Shown: positions 8,696 through 17,278, counted from the first letter of the stretch. The stretch: DNA of 58,242 nucleotides from an uncultured Opitutia bacterium (GCA_903896015.1 CAITWF010000028.1:1-58242), one strand, 5' to 3'. Notes: generated by a model from the sequence alone, not told the origin. Numbers and translations are program-made.

Positions 8696-9601
8696 TCAGG
8701 TGGTCGTGGCGGCAGGCTCAGTGGGTCGCGATTGTTCGCGGAGCAGTGCGAGAAACTGTTCCGCCCCGCGGCTCTGATAGCGCTGCAAATGACGGATGAT
8801 CGCGATTTCGCGGGTAGGCGCCGCGCCCGTCAGCCGGAGGTAAGTGAGGGTGTTGCGGTCGTCCGGGCGGCGTGCGACTTCGGGCAGAATTGAAATGCCG
8901 AGCCCCATCGCGACGAAGAGCTTGAGGGTGGTGACTTGCGCGCAGCGGTAGCCGATCTTTGGTGCGAAATTATGGTCACCGAAAAATCCGCTGATTTGTG
9001 CAGCGAGCGTGCTTGAGTCGCCCATCGAGACGAAGGTTTCCTCGGCGAGATCCTTGAGACTTATCTCGGGGCGACTGGCGAAAGGATGGCTTTTGCCTAC
9101 GACGAGCAGCAGTTGTTCGGTGAGCAACGGCTCGATCGAGAGACGCGGGTCCTTCACCGGCAGCGTCACCACCGCGAGATCAAGATCGCCTTCGACGACG
9201 CCGCGGACGAGGTCGGAGCGAAAGTCCTCGCGGGCGTAAATCTGGAGATTCGGATGCTGCTCGTGGCACCTCGCGATCACGGGAGCGAGCAGGTAGGGCA
9301 TAATCGTCGGCACGGCGCCCACGGTGATCCGGCGGTCGAGCGACGGGTGGTCGCTCAGTTCTTTGGCGGCGTTGTCGACCTCGAATAGAATTTTCCTGGC
9401 ACGCTCAAGAAAAGTAGCTCCCGCCTCGGTGAGCACGGCTTTCCGGCCAAGGCGATGGAAAAGCTTATGCCCGACCTCGCGCTCAAGATTCAGGATTTGT
9501 TGGCTGAGAGAAGGTTGAGTGATGTGACTACGCTCTGCGGCACGGGTGAAATTTCCCGTATCGGCAACCGCGACAACGTAGCGAAGTTGGTCTAGTTCCA
9601 T
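8696..9601 (-). CDS. LysR-family transcriptional regulator (OxyR/CynR-like)
   Basis: A 301-residue LTTR. The N-terminal winged helix starts MELDQLRYVVAVADTGNF and contains the recognition stretch AAERSHITQPSLSQQI; the substrate-binding domain spans residues about 90-295. ATG 9601 is chosen over the upstream TTG at 9622 because the HTH begins right after it. One Cys lies in the effector domain (GYRCAQV), but the paired OxyR cysteines are not evident, so peroxide sensing is not supported. It is first in a leftward run with the MFS gene, and divergent from the small ORF at 9715. Confidence 0.93.
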   Translation of the reverse strand: MELDQLRYVVAVADTGNFTRAAERSHITQPSLSQQILNLEREVGHKLFHRLGRKAVLTEAGATFLERARKILFEVDNAAKELSDHPSLDRRITVGAVPTIMPYLLAPVIARCHEQHPNLQIYAREDFRSDLVRGVVEGDLDLAVVTLPVKDPRLSIEPLLTEQLLLVVGKSHPFASRPEISLKDLAEETFVSMGDSSTLAAQISGFFGDHNFAPKIGYRCAQVTTLKLFVAMGLGISILPEVARRPDDRNTLTYLRLTGAAPTREIAIIRHLQRYQSRGAEQFLALLREQSRPTEPAATTT

Positions 9602-9648
9602 AGGTAATGGCAATGGAAACAATAGAATAACACGATTTCAACTATCGA

Positions 9649-9665
9649 AGTATGTGACGTATACT
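9649..9665. promoter_or_regulatory. Candidate LysR-type operator between divergent genes
   Basis: The inverted repeat AGTAT-N7-ATACT at 9649-9665 contains a T-N11-A core typical of LTTR sites. It lies 48 bp upstream of the LysR start and 50 bp upstream of the small ORF at 9715, as expected for autoregulation. The only evidence is symmetry and position. Confidence 0.35.
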
Positions 9666-9714
9666 AGGTCCATCGAGCCCTTCGTGGGTTCGCTTACTGA
9701 AAGACAAATACATC

Positions 9715-9897
9715 ATGAAGAATAACATCACAACTCAAGCGGCCCTCCTCGGCGTCATCGCTACCGCTACCCTCGTGCTTTCTGTTCGTTCCCATGTCGG
9801 TGTGGATTCAATCGTCGGCTTCGGCAGCATCCTCGGATTGCTGGGCGTCGCCGCGATGGAATATGGCATCACGTGGAAGCGGGCGCTGGGCCGGTAA
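9715..9897 (+). CDS. Small hypothetical membrane protein (60 aa)
   Basis: A 60-residue protein with two predicted membrane helices (residues about 8-24, AALLGVIATATLVLSV, and about 31-50, IVGFGSILGLLGVAAMEY) and a basic C-terminus. It begins with ATG preceded by an A-rich GAAAG segment and is followed 35 bp later by a strong terminator, so it looks like a monocistronic real gene. Function is not recognised. It is divergent from the LysR gene and could be its target. Confidence 0.65.
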   Translation: MKNNITTQAALLGVIATATLVLSVRSHVGVDSIVGFGSILGLLGVAAMEYGITWKRALGR

Positions 9898-9931
9898 CTA
9901 AAGACCGTTCCCAAGTCAGAAAACTCCAACA

Positions 9932-9963
9932 GGGGTCCGGTGCAAACCGGGCCCCTTTTTATT
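9932..9963 (+). terminator. Rho-independent terminator after the 60-aa membrane protein
   Basis: The stem arms GGGGTCCGGT (9932-9941) and ACCGGGCCCC (9946-9955) close a 4-nt loop with one mismatch and are followed by a T-rich tail (TTTTTATTTT). Confidence 0.85.
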
Positions 9964-9991
9964 TTCCGCCGCAGAGAGCCGTGCGATGGGT

Positions 9992-10018
9992 TGAACAGTT
10001 TTTTTTTCGCCCGGTCTT
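9992..10018 (+). promoter_or_regulatory. Possible ECF-type promoter for the sigma factor gene
   Basis: TGAAC (9992-9996) and GTCTT (10014-10018) are separated by 17 bp, resembling the GGAAC/GTC elements of many autoregulated ECF promoters. It sits about 20 bp before the ATG at 10037. The -35 match is imperfect, so this is a weak call. Confidence 0.3.
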
Positions 10019-10036
10019 AGACAAACCATTCCGGCC

Positions 10037-10591
10037 ATGACGCTCTTCAGGCAAACAACGACCCACTCCGACCACATGGAGGAACCCCCCCACGATGACA
10101 CCTGGAAAAAATGGTTTCAGCTTTACGGCCCGAAACTGCTGCTCTGCGCGCGGCAGTGGACGCGATCGCTCGCGGACGCCGAGGACGTCGTCCAAGAAGC
10201 TTTCGTCCGCTTCTGGCGTCACCAACGCAATCTGCCGGGTGAGCCGATGGCGCTCCTCGTCACGTCGGTGCGCCGCGCCGCCTTCGATCTCGCGCGCCGC
10301 GAAACGCGCCGCACCGCGCGCGAAGATCGCGCCATGGCTGACTCCGACGACCACGTGCCAGTCTTCGATGCCGCGCTCGACGGCGACGAGCGCCGCGATG
10401 CCCTCGAGGCTGCGCTCAAGCGCCTGCCGGCCGAGCAGCGCGAGGTCCTCGTGCTCAAGATTTGGGGCGAACTCACGTTCGACGAAATCGCCCGCCAACT
10501 CGACATTCCACCCAACACCGCGGCGTCGCGCTACCGCTACGCGCTGGCCGCACTTCGCCGCGAACTGAGCGCTGCCGACTGCCATGGATGA
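10037..10591 (+). CDS. ECF-subfamily RNA polymerase sigma factor
   Basis: A sigma-70 family protein of 184 residues. Region 2 holds LYGPKLLLCARQWTRSLADAEDVVQEAFVRFWRH (shown in part) and region 4 holds RLPAEQREVLVLKIWGELTFDEIA followed by the helix IPPNTAASRYRYALAALR. There is no region 1.1 or 3, as expected for ECF factors. ATG 10037 is used; ATG 10076 (MEEPPHDD) is an alternative that would fit the domain start. The stop codon overlaps the next gene by 8 nt, which encodes a membrane protein resembling an anti-sigma factor. Confidence 0.92.
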   Translation: MTLFRQTTTHSDHMEEPPHDDTWKKWFQLYGPKLLLCARQWTRSLADAEDVVQEAFVRFWRHQRNLPGEPMALLVTSVRRAAFDLARRETRRTAREDRAMADSDDHVPVFDAALDGDERRDALEAALKRLPAEQREVLVLKIWGELTFDEIARQLDIPPNTAASRYRYALAALRRELSAADCHG

Positions 10592-11102
10592 CGATCTGCA
10601 ACAACTCGAAGCCGAACTGAAACGCCTGCGCCCCGCCGCGCCGACACGCGATTTCCTCGCCCGCGTCGCCCGCGAACTCGACGAGCCCGTAGCGATCAAG
10701 CGGCCCGCCCGTCGAGCCTTGCCGCCCTGGTGGCTCTGGGCCGGTGCACTGCCCGTCGCCGCTGCGCTCGCCGTCATGATTGCGATCGCGGTGCGCCCTC
10801 GCATTTCACCCGCAGCGCAAGTCCAGCCGCTCGCGGTCACTGCACCCGCGTCGGCGAAACTGACACTGGCCGAGGAGTTGGTCGCGGAGTCAGCGGCAAC
10901 ATTCAAACCTGTCGCGGCGGAAAACGTTCTCTTGGCCGCGCAGGACGAGGGTCTCGTTACCCTCGAAGACGGCACGCCCGCCCGCCGCCAGCGCCTCAAC
11001 TACGTCGACACCATTACATGGAAAAATCCGCGCACCAACGCCTCCGTCCGCTGGACCGTGCCGCGCGAGGAAGTCCGCGTCGTCCCCGTCAAGTTCCAGT
11101 GA
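10584..11102 (+). CDS. Putative membrane-anchored anti-sigma factor
   Basis: 172 residues: a cytoplasmic N-terminus of about 47 residues, one strong TM helix (WWLWAGALPVAAALAVMIAIAV, about 48-69), then a periplasmic tail of about 100 residues. No zinc-binding HxxxCxxC motif is visible, so it is not a ZAS-type anti-sigma. The assignment rests on the overlap with the ECF sigma gene and the topology. The exported PDZ protein downstream is the third member of the set. Confidence 0.7.
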   Translation: MDDDLQQLEAELKRLRPAAPTRDFLARVARELDEPVAIKRPARRALPPWWLWAGALPVAAALAVMIAIAVRPRISPAAQVQPLAVTAPASAKLTLAEELVAESAATFKPVAAENVLLAAQDEGLVTLEDGTPARRQRLNYVDTITWKNPRTNASVRWTVPREEVRVVPVKFQ

Positions 11103-11141
11103 GTCACTCTCACTCCCTTCAAAAGTCTAAACCCGCCTCTT

Positions 11142-12185
11142 ATGAAAACGTCCTTCCGTTATCTCCTCCCGATTCTTGGCTTTGCGCTCACACTGCCTGC
11201 GCTGCGCGCTGACGATCAGACTGCTCCGCCCGCGCCAAAGGAAGATAAGAAAGGCCTGCGCGTCGTCTCCGGCCCCGATCGTCACACCATCATCAGGCGC
11301 ATCAGCGCCGGCGAAATGGAGTCAGGCACATTCCTTGGCGTCGAGACGGTGCCCGTCTCCGCTACACTGACCGCGCAACTCGGACTTCAGGAAGGCGCCG
11401 GCCTTGTCGTCAACCATGTGGTGTCCGACAGCCCCGCCGCCACTGCGCTCAAGCAGCACGACATTCTGCTTAAGCTCGATGACCAAATGCTGATCGAGCA
11501 GCGCCAACTCGCCGTGCTCGTGCGTGGTCACAAGGAAGGCGACGAAGTCACGCTCACGTTTCTCCGCGCTGGCAAGCAGTCCACCGCCAAGGTGAAGCTC
11601 GCGAAGCACGACGTGCAAAAACTCGGCCTGGAAATGGTTCCTGCGCTGCCCGGCCCCGGTGGCAATGCCAACGCATTTGGCTTCGCCGCAGGCCCGGGAA
11701 ATTTCGACGCGCTCGCCGCGCTGCCCGGCCAGATCACGAACCAGGACGACGTCAACCGCCTGCTCAGCCTGATCGATGGCGGCATGCAGCCCGGCATGCA
11801 GCGCATGAACATCGTCCGTAGCGCGGGCGGCCCCGGCGATCGCACGATTAACGTCACCGTCAACACCGGCGACAGCCACATCGCGCTGAGCGACGACAAA
11901 GGCTCACTCGATCTCACGATGCAGGGCGGCAAGAAGGCGCTCGTCGCGAAAAACGCGCAAGGAGAGCAGGTCTTCGCCGGCCCGATCGACACGCCTGAGC
12001 AACGCAAAGCGCTGCCCGAAGACGTGCGCGGCCGGCTCGAGAAGCTCGAAGACTCCACCCAGTTCAGTTTCAAGACTGACGGCGATTTCAAGGGCGCGGA
12101 AACGAAAATCGCCGCACCACGCGGCCAGGGTGTTTCGGCGCCCGCGAGCCCGGTCACGTCGACCAGCGTCACGCTCTCTTTCTAA
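11142..12185 (+). CDS. Exported PDZ-domain protein
   Basis: 347 residues with a signal peptide (MKTSFRYLLPILGFALTLPALRA) and one PDZ domain at about residues 60-150 (FLGVETVPVSATLTAQLGLQ to TLTFLRAGKQSTAKV). The rest is Gly/Asn-rich with no recognised enzyme motif; there is no HtrA protease domain or catalytic triad. It follows the ECF sigma/anti-sigma pair by 40 bp and may be part of an envelope-stress response. It ends before a strong bidirectional terminator. Confidence 0.85.
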   Translation: MKTSFRYLLPILGFALTLPALRADDQTAPPAPKEDKKGLRVVSGPDRHTIIRRISAGEMESGTFLGVETVPVSATLTAQLGLQEGAGLVVNHVVSDSPAATALKQHDILLKLDDQMLIEQRQLAVLVRGHKEGDEVTLTFLRAGKQSTAKVKLAKHDVQKLGLEMVPALPGPGGNANAFGFAAGPGNFDALAALPGQITNQDDVNRLLSLIDGGMQPGMQRMNIVRSAGGPGDRTINVTVNTGDSHIALSDDKGSLDLTMQGGKKALVAKNAQGEQVFAGPIDTPEQRKALPEDVRGRLEKLEDSTQFSFKTDGDFKGAETKIAAPRGQGVSAPASPVTSTSVTLSF

Positions 12186-12216
12186 GCGGTTGCTTAGTTC
12201 TGTTGGTGTCAGAACA

Positions 12217-12252
12217 AACCGCGGAGCCAGTTGTGTGGCTCCGCGGTTGATT
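12217..12252. terminator. Bidirectional terminator between convergent genes
   Basis: A perfect 13-bp stem AACCGCGGAGCCA / TGGCTCCGCGGTT (12217-12229 and 12236-12248) has a 6-nt loop, followed by GATTTT on the plus strand. It separates the PDZ gene from the convergent DUF4199-like gene. Confidence 0.85.
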
Positions 12253-12277
12253 TTCTCCGGGTGGCAAGCCGGACCGT

Positions 12278-12814
12278 TCAGCTGACGGCTTGAAGCTCGC
12301 CGCTCGGCGGCCGTTTGAGGAACGCCGCCGAAATCAGAGAAATAACCGTGCCGAAAAACATGCCGCCGAGAAAACCAAACGCCATTTGCGCGGGCAGCTT
12401 CATGAAGGGTGCGCTCATTTTTTGCACTTGCTCGATCTTTTCGGCGCTCAGGCCCTTGGCCTCCAGCTGATCGGCTTGCGACTGGATGATCACCTCGGTG
12501 AAGTGCGGGTTGATTAAGCCGCCGTAAACATAGGTCGTCGCGACGCTGATGAGCGCGGCGAAGAGCGTGATCATCACGCCGGCGCCAAGCGCGCTGCCGT
12601 AGCCGAACGGCTCCGCGGCGCGCACCTGCGCCCGCCGCGCCTTGATCCCAAGCACCGTGCAGATGATTCCGATTGCGAGTCCGCCACAGCCGCCGATCCA
12701 CTGCGCCGCGCTGAGCTTCGCCGGATCAGAGTGAAAGCCGAGGATGTAGAGCACGAGCACGACGACAAAGTTGGCACCTGCGATTGCCGCGCCGTAAGTG
12801 AGGTAAGTTTTCAT
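12278..12814 (-). CDS. DUF4199-like integral membrane protein
   Basis: 178 residues with four predicted TM helices (about 5-25, 36-56, 75-97 and 140-165) and a soluble loop (HFTEVIIQSQADQLEAKGLSAEKIEQVQ, shown in part) between helices 3 and 4. The architecture matches DUF4199 family proteins, whose role is unknown. ATG 12814 (MKTYLTYG) is preferred over the upstream ATG at 12850, which would prepend a charged, poorly conserved segment. Confidence 0.75.
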   Translation of the reverse strand: MKTYLTYGAAIAGANFVVVLVLYILGFHSDPAKLSAAQWIGGCGGLAIGIICTVLGIKARRAQVRAAEPFGYGSALGAGVMITLFAALISVATTYVYGGLINPHFTEVIIQSQADQLEAKGLSAEKIEQVQKMSAPFMKLPAQMAFGFLGGMFFGTVISLISAAFLKRPPSGELQAVS

Positions 12815-12891
12815 GCGCGCCGAGCGTGCAGCTTCGAGCGGTGAAAACAACCCCTCCGTGTCCGCCGGCCAATCGGCAGGATGAGCGGCGG

Positions 12892-13695
12892 TCAGCGACG
12901 GTTGTCGCCGTCGATCAGCCGGCCGAGGCCGCCGAGCACGGAGCCCTCCTCGCGATCACCGCGGCCGGTCTGCGGGGCGGCAGCGATCACGCGGCCGGCG
13001 AGCCGCGAGAAGGGCAGCGACTGCAGCCAGATTTTTCCCGGCCCGCGCAGTGTTGCGAAGAACAGGCCCTCACCGCCAAAGAGTGTATTCTTGATTCCGC
13101 CTACGAACTGGATGTCGTAGTCGACACTCGGCTGAAATGCCGTGATGCACCCCGTGTCGATTTTCAGCACCTCGCCGGGTGCGAGCGTGCGCTCGTAGAG
13201 CGCGCCGCCGGCGTAGATGAAGACGAGTCCTTCGCCCTTCAGTCGCTCGAGTATGAATCCTTCGCCGCCAAAAAAGCCCGTGCCGAGTTTTTTCTGAAAC
13301 GCGATGTCGATCGTCACGCCCTTCGCGGCGCAGAGAAACGATTCCTTCTGCGTGATCAATTCGCCGCCGAGATCGCGCAGACTCACGGGAATGATTCGGC
13401 CGGGGATCGGCGCACCGAACGCGATACGACGCTTCGTCGCGCTCTGATTCTGATAAACCGTCATGAAGAGCGACTCGTGCATCAGCAGCCGCTTGCCCGC
13501 GCCGAGCAGCGCGCCCATGAAGCCGGAGTGCTGCTGCGAGCCGTCGCCAAGGATCGTGTTCATCGCCACGCCATCGTCCATGAACATCATCGCGCCCGAT
13601 TCCGCGACGACCGCCTCCATCGGATCGAGTTCGATTTCGACGAACTGCGTTTCGTTGCCGTGGATCTGGTAGTCGACTTCGTGCATGGAGTTCAT
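12892..13695 (-). CDS. TIGR00266 / AIM24 family protein
   Basis: 267 residues with the AIM24-type repeated beta fold: MHEVDYQIHGNETQFVEIELDPMEAVVAESGAMM-like opening, central GGEGFILERLKGEGLVFIYAGG, and NTLFGGEGLFFATLRGPGKIWLQSLPFSRLAGRV near the C-terminus (all shown in part or as short pieces). Bacterial members are soluble, beta-rich and poorly characterised. The C-terminal DREEGSVLGGLGRLIDGD tail matches the usual GG-rich end. No operon partner is obvious. Confidence 0.85.
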   Translation of the reverse strand: MNSMHEVDYQIHGNETQFVEIELDPMEAVVAESGAMMFMDDGVAMNTILGDGSQQHSGFMGALLGAGKRLLMHESLFMTVYQNQSATKRRIAFGAPIPGRIIPVSLRDLGGELITQKESFLCAAKGVTIDIAFQKKLGTGFFGGEGFILERLKGEGLVFIYAGGALYERTLAPGEVLKIDTGCITAFQPSVDYDIQFVGGIKNTLFGGEGLFFATLRGPGKIWLQSLPFSRLAGRVIAAAPQTGRGDREEGSVLGGLGRLIDGDNRR

Positions 13696-13782
13696 GGGTG
13701 GGAAGCTGGCGGGCGGAAAAATAAATTCAACGCGAAGCCGGGTTGAAAAACGCGCGGCGTTTCCAATTCCTCGCGCGAAAAC

Positions 13783-14046
13783 TCAGGCTGCGAGCGGGCG
13801 CGCTTCACGGGCGACACGTGATCGCCGACTCGCAATATCGATTGCGGTCGTGGCGACGGCCACGCGATCAGCAGGGATCGGCGCGTAGTCGCCGGCGAAG
13901 ATCAGCGCAAAGAGCGCGCCGGCAGCGACGCAGAAGAGCGCAAGCGGCTGCAGGTCGAAGGCGACGGCGAGTGCGAGGGCCACGACGCTGCCAAGCGCGA
14001 CGCGGGTGAGGAGTGAAACGAGTTTCATGGTCGGAACGGTGTTCAT
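13783..14046 (-). CDS. Small hypothetical membrane protein (87 aa)
   Basis: ATG at 14046 (MNTVPTMKL) has a good Shine-Dalgarno site (TAGGAG, 8 nt upstream on the minus strand), which decides the start against longer readings. Two hydrophobic helices (about 10-27 and 32-50) are followed by a basic tail (ASRRSRVAREARPLAA). No family is recognised. Confidence 0.65.
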   Translation of the reverse strand: MNTVPTMKLVSLLTRVALGSVVALALAVAFDLQPLALFCVAAGALFALIFAGDYAPIPADRVAVATTAIDIASRRSRVAREARPLAA

Positions 14047-14160
14047 GTGTGCTCCTAAAACACGCCACTCTCCGAAAAGTTTCAGATCCTGGACCGGATT
14101 GGGACGAACGGCATTGGGAACGGGATGAGCGGCCGCCATTTACGCGCCGTTGCCGGCATC

Positions 14161-15363
14161 TTAGCGCAGGACGGCCTTGATCAGTCGATCGTCGCCGTCG
14201 TTGGGCGCCGGTTTCAGACCGAGCGAGGCGCAGAGAAAATTATAGATATTGACGTTTTCGAACGGCTCGAGCGTGCCGCCTGCCTTGAACGCCGGGCCGT
14301 GTGCGATGAAAATCCCGCGCATCGACGCCAGCGCCGGATCGTAGCCGTGCTGCCCGCGGTCGAACTTCGCGAGCAGCAGGTTGAACAGGCTGCGGCGCAT
14401 GACCTGCCAGCCTTCGATCGGCACGATCCACACAGGAGGGACGCGGGGGCTCGTGGGATCGATTTTGAAACGCGCGGGCAAGTCCTCGACCCGATACGCT
14501 TTCGCCTGCGGTGGGAGTTTCTGGAGCGTGCGCATCAGCGTGGCGACATCGTTGCCGCCGATCGGGCGCAGGCCGACGACCGTCTGCTCGAAGTCCACCT
14601 GCACCGTCCCGAAGTCGATCAGATCGTCGAGAAAGAGGACGCGCTGATCGTCGCAGGGCGTCATGCCGTGATCGGAAACGATGACGAGATTCGCGGCGAT
14701 GCCTTCGCGATCGAGCCGCGCGACGATCGAGCCAATGTAACCGTCGACGCGCTTGACGGCGGCGACGAGTTCGGCCGATTCGGGGCCGAGAAGATGGCCG
14801 ACGCCGTTAGTGTCCTCGATGTAGAATGTGACCAGCGCCGGACGTTTTTCCGGCGGCAGTTTCAGCCACGCGATCGTTTCGTCGAGGCGTTGCTGGAACG
14901 CCATGCCCTTGTCGAATGCCTTGAAGTAGCTGGGTCGGATGCCGCCGATTTCCGCTTCGGAGCCCGGCCAGTAGTACGACGCACTGCGCAGGCCTTGCTT
15001 TTCGGCTGTTACCCAAATCGGCTCGCCGCCCCACCAGCGGCCGTCGCGCGACGAGGCGGGCTGGTTGTAGTGGAAGAATTCGCCGAGCCGTGCGTCGAAC
15101 ATGGTGTTGTTCACGAGGCCGTGGTGCGAGGGGTAGAGCCCGGTGACGATCGCGTAGTGATTGGGAAACGTGTTGCTCGGGAAAACGGGAATGAGCTGGC
15201 GCGCGGCCGTACCCTCGCTGGCGAGTCGGCGGAGGTTGGGCGTCTCCGCCGGATGCAGGGCACAGTAGTCCCAGCGAAACGCGTCGAGCGAAACGAGGAT
15301 GAGCGGCATGGGCGCCGCCCGCGCGACGACCACCAACAGCAGGAGGCCGAGGATTTTCTTCAC
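14161..15363 (-). CDS. Exported type I phosphodiesterase / nucleotide pyrophosphatase (ENPP-like)
   Basis: 400 residues. The start is GTG 15363, overlapping the Smr stop as GTGA, which gives a clean signal peptide (VKKILGLLLLVVVARA). Alkaline-phosphatase-superfamily metal motifs are visible: SLDAFRWDY (first Asp), FPSNTFPNHYAIVTGLYPSHHGLVNN with the nucleophile Thr in SNTFPN, YIEDTNGVGHLLGP, VSDHGM and the C-terminal HG of QHGYDP/IAHGPAF. It should hydrolyse nucleotide or other phosphodiesters outside the cytoplasm with two Zn ions. It is last in the tatA-smr operon. Confidence 0.9.
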   Translation of the reverse strand: MKKILGLLLLVVVARAAPMPLILVSLDAFRWDYCALHPAETPNLRRLASEGTAARQLIPVFPSNTFPNHYAIVTGLYPSHHGLVNNTMFDARLGEFFHYNQPASSRDGRWWGGEPIWVTAEKQGLRSASYYWPGSEAEIGGIRPSYFKAFDKGMAFQQRLDETIAWLKLPPEKRPALVTFYIEDTNGVGHLLGPESAELVAAVKRVDGYIGSIVARLDREGIAANLVIVSDHGMTPCDDQRVLFLDDLIDFGTVQVDFEQTVVGLRPIGGNDVATLMRTLQKLPPQAKAYRVEDLPARFKIDPTSPRVPPVWIVPIEGWQVMRRSLFNLLLAKFDRGQHGYDPALASMRGIFIAHGPAFKAGGTLEPFENVNIYNFLCASLGLKPAPNDGDDRLIKAVLR

Positions 15364-15647
15364 GAGCGCAGTGTGACGATCGTGGCACCCCACGAGCCGG
15401 AGAGCGTGTCGCCGGGCCGGAACGATTCGACGAGCGGCGAGCGCTCGAGGATCGAGCGGGTGGTCTCGCGGAGCGTGCCGGTGCCTTTGCCGTGTATGAT
15501 GCGGACTTCGCGCAGGCCGTGCGCGGCGCATTCTTCGAGGTAGGTCGGAATCAGTTCGCTGAGATCGTCTGGGCGGAACGTATGCAGATCGAGTTCGCCA
15601 GTGATGGGGAGCGGCACCGGGGCCTCGTCTGGGATCTCGTCGGCCAT
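15360..15647 (-). CDS. Smr domain protein
   Basis: A 95-residue stand-alone Smr domain with the two family motifs LDLHTF (residues about 19-24) and IIHGKGTGTLRE (about 50-61). Smr domains bind or nick nucleic acids; in recent work some are RNA endonucleases acting on stalled ribosomes. It starts 5 nt after the TatA-like stop and overlaps the phosphodiesterase start by 4 nt, so it is the middle gene of a tight operon. Confidence 0.9.
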   Translation of the reverse strand: MADEIPDEAPVPLPITGELDLHTFRPDDLSELIPTYLEECAAHGLREVRIIHGKGTGTLRETTRSILERSPLVESFRPGDTLSGSWGATIVTLRS

Positions 15648-15652
15648 AAAAA

Positions 15653-16141
15653 CTACGGCAGGTGTTCGGTGAGGCCGTGCGTGGGCGGTTCGGTCTTTGC
15701 CGGCGCCTCGGGCGGCGGGGCAATCGCGGAATCGGCGGCGGATGTCACTGCGGCTGCGGGAGTGACAGGCGCGATCGATTCAGTCGGAGGATTTTCGACA
15801 ACGGCGGTCGATTCGACCGGTGTGTCGGCGAGGGGATCGATCGGGGCGACGGTCGGCGAATCGAGGGAGGCAGCGGTCGGTGGGTAGGGCGGAAACGTGG
15901 TCGGTGGCGGCGGCGGCGCGGATTTCTTGTGCTCGTCCTCCTCGAGGGCACGCTTGAATTCTTCCTCGACGCCGGCGGCGGCTTTCTTGAATTCGCGGAT
16001 CATCTTGCCAGCACCGCGGGCGAAGTCGGGCAGTTTCTCGCCGCCGAAGAAAATCAGTACTAGGAGGAAAATGACCAACATCTCGCTGCCGCCGAGGACA
16101 TCCATGAAGGCGAGCGGGGCGGAAAGGAAAAGCATGGTCAC
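15653..16141 (-). CDS. Twin-arginine translocase TatA/TatE-like protein with long proline-rich tail
   Basis: 162 residues: a short N-terminal segment, TM helix EMLVIFLLVLIFFGGEKLPDFARGAG (shown in part) with the family hinge FGGEKLP, an amphipathic helix (KMIREFKKAAAGVEEEFKRAL), then a tail of about 90 residues rich in Pro, Ala and Thr. TatA forms the pore-like part of the Tat export system for folded proteins. No tatB or tatC is in the window. Starts at 16141, 16135 and 16105 are all possible. Confidence 0.85.
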   Translation of the reverse strand: MTMLFLSAPLAFMDVLGGSEMLVIFLLVLIFFGGEKLPDFARGAGKMIREFKKAAAGVEEEFKRALEEDEHKKSAPPPPPTTFPPYPPTAASLDSPTVAPIDPLADTPVESTAVVENPPTESIAPVTPAAAVTSAADSAIAPPPEAPAKTEPPTHGLTEHLP

Positions 16142-16196
16142 AGTCTGTGAGGTTTGTGGAGAAAGGGAACGGCGAAAAACGCGCGCGTGTATCCCC

Positions 16197-17123
16197 TCAT
16201 TTCACCGCGACGCTCACCGTGAATTTTTCCGTGGCGCCGGGCGCGACGAGATGCAGGCCGACCTTGTGCTCGGCGGCGTTGGCGGGACCCATCCACGGTT
16301 CGACGCAGTAGAACGGCGAGTCATCGGCGAGGCTCCACGTGACAAAGGTCGCCTCGGGCGGCGGCACTTTGTTGGCGCCGAGCCGTACGATGACGTCGCC
16401 GGGCTTTCCCTTCTCACCGAAGACGACCTCGTTGCTGCGGAGCGCGGTGTGAAACGTGTCGATCAGATCTTTGTTCGCGAGATTCTCCTCGGGCATGAGC
16501 GTCGTCGGGCCGGGGATGAGCTGCCCGGTCTTCGGATCCTGCTTGAGGCGTTTCGTGGCGGGAATGCGGATGAGATAATCGCCGCGCTTCGTGCCCTCAC
16601 TCCAGGGCACGGTGAAATAAAAATGGTGGCCGGCGCTCCAGGGCAGCGGCTCCTTGCCGAGGTTGAGCAGCGCGAACTCACAGGTAAGCCCGAACGGTTC
16701 GAAGCGATACGTGACCGTGAACTCGTAGTCGAACGGGTAGGCGGCACGCGCCTCGTCGCCCGGCATAAACCGGGCGGTGAACCCGCGCGCATCGATCTGG
16801 GTGACTTTGAAATCGCCCTGGCGCGCGAGGCCGTGGAGCGGGATGGCGCGCTTCACGCCGTCGGCGGCGCGCCAAAAAAAGATCTCGCCGTGATCGAAAC
16901 AGCGGCCGTTGAACGGAAACAGGATCGGGTTGCCGCCGCGCACTTTCGCGAAATCGGCAAAGTCGGCGTTCTCGGGCCAGTAAAGCACGTCGCGCACGGA
17001 GCCGTCGCCGAGCGTGAGGCTCCAGTTCATGAGTCGCGCGCCTTTTTCGGGCAGCGCGAGAAAGGTCGACTGGCTGACGCGCCACCGGGTGAGCGTCTGG
17101 CCTTGGTAAGAAATTTTTTCCAT
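16197..17123 (-). CDS. Aldose 1-epimerase family protein
   Basis: 308 residues of the galactose mutarotase-like beta-sandwich: GGNPILFPFNGR (residues about 60-71), IPLHGLARQGDF with the catalytic-type His, and LPWSAGHHFYF with the second His pair. This fold interconverts sugar anomers; some members act on hexose-6-phosphates (YeaD class). ATG 17123 (MEKISYQG) is preferred; the upstream extension of 36 residues reads as untranslated DNA. It is divergent from the NfeD operon. Confidence 0.85.
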   Translation of the reverse strand: MEKISYQGQTLTRWRVSQSTFLALPEKGARLMNWSLTLGDGSVRDVLYWPENADFADFAKVRGGNPILFPFNGRCFDHGEIFFWRAADGVKRAIPLHGLARQGDFKVTQIDARGFTARFMPGDEARAAYPFDYEFTVTYRFEPFGLTCEFALLNLGKEPLPWSAGHHFYFTVPWSEGTKRGDYLIRIPATKRLKQDPKTGQLIPGPTTLMPEENLANKDLIDTFHTALRSNEVVFGEKGKPGDVIVRLGANKVPPPEATFVTWSLADDSPFYCVEPWMGPANAAEHKVGLHLVAPGATEKFTVSVAVK

Positions 17124-17173
17124 GGGCGGTCCGGAGCAAACCGCGGAAGCGGGCGGGTTGAAATAAAAAACCG

Positions 17174-17198
17174 CGTCACGTGACGGCGCCGTGACGGC
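17174..17198. promoter_or_regulatory. Nested palindromes in the divergent promoter region
   Basis: CGTCACGTGACG (17174-17185) is a perfect 12-bp palindrome. It overlaps ACGGCGCCGT (17183-17192), and another GTGACGG half-site follows. Repeated CGTCAC/GTGACG half-sites in a 155-bp divergent intergenic region suggest a transcription-factor operator. The regulator is not known. Confidence 0.4.
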
Positions 17199-17278
17199 CT
17201 GTTCGTGGAAACAAGCCGTGCTTCTTCCCACTGCGGGATGCTTGCGCCGCCCGGGCCGCCAGCTAGCGTCCGGTCATC

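Noticed and set aside
8696-9601. Calling the LysR gene oxyR
   Set aside because: Only one candidate redox cysteine is visible in the effector domain and no peroxide-defence gene is adjacent.
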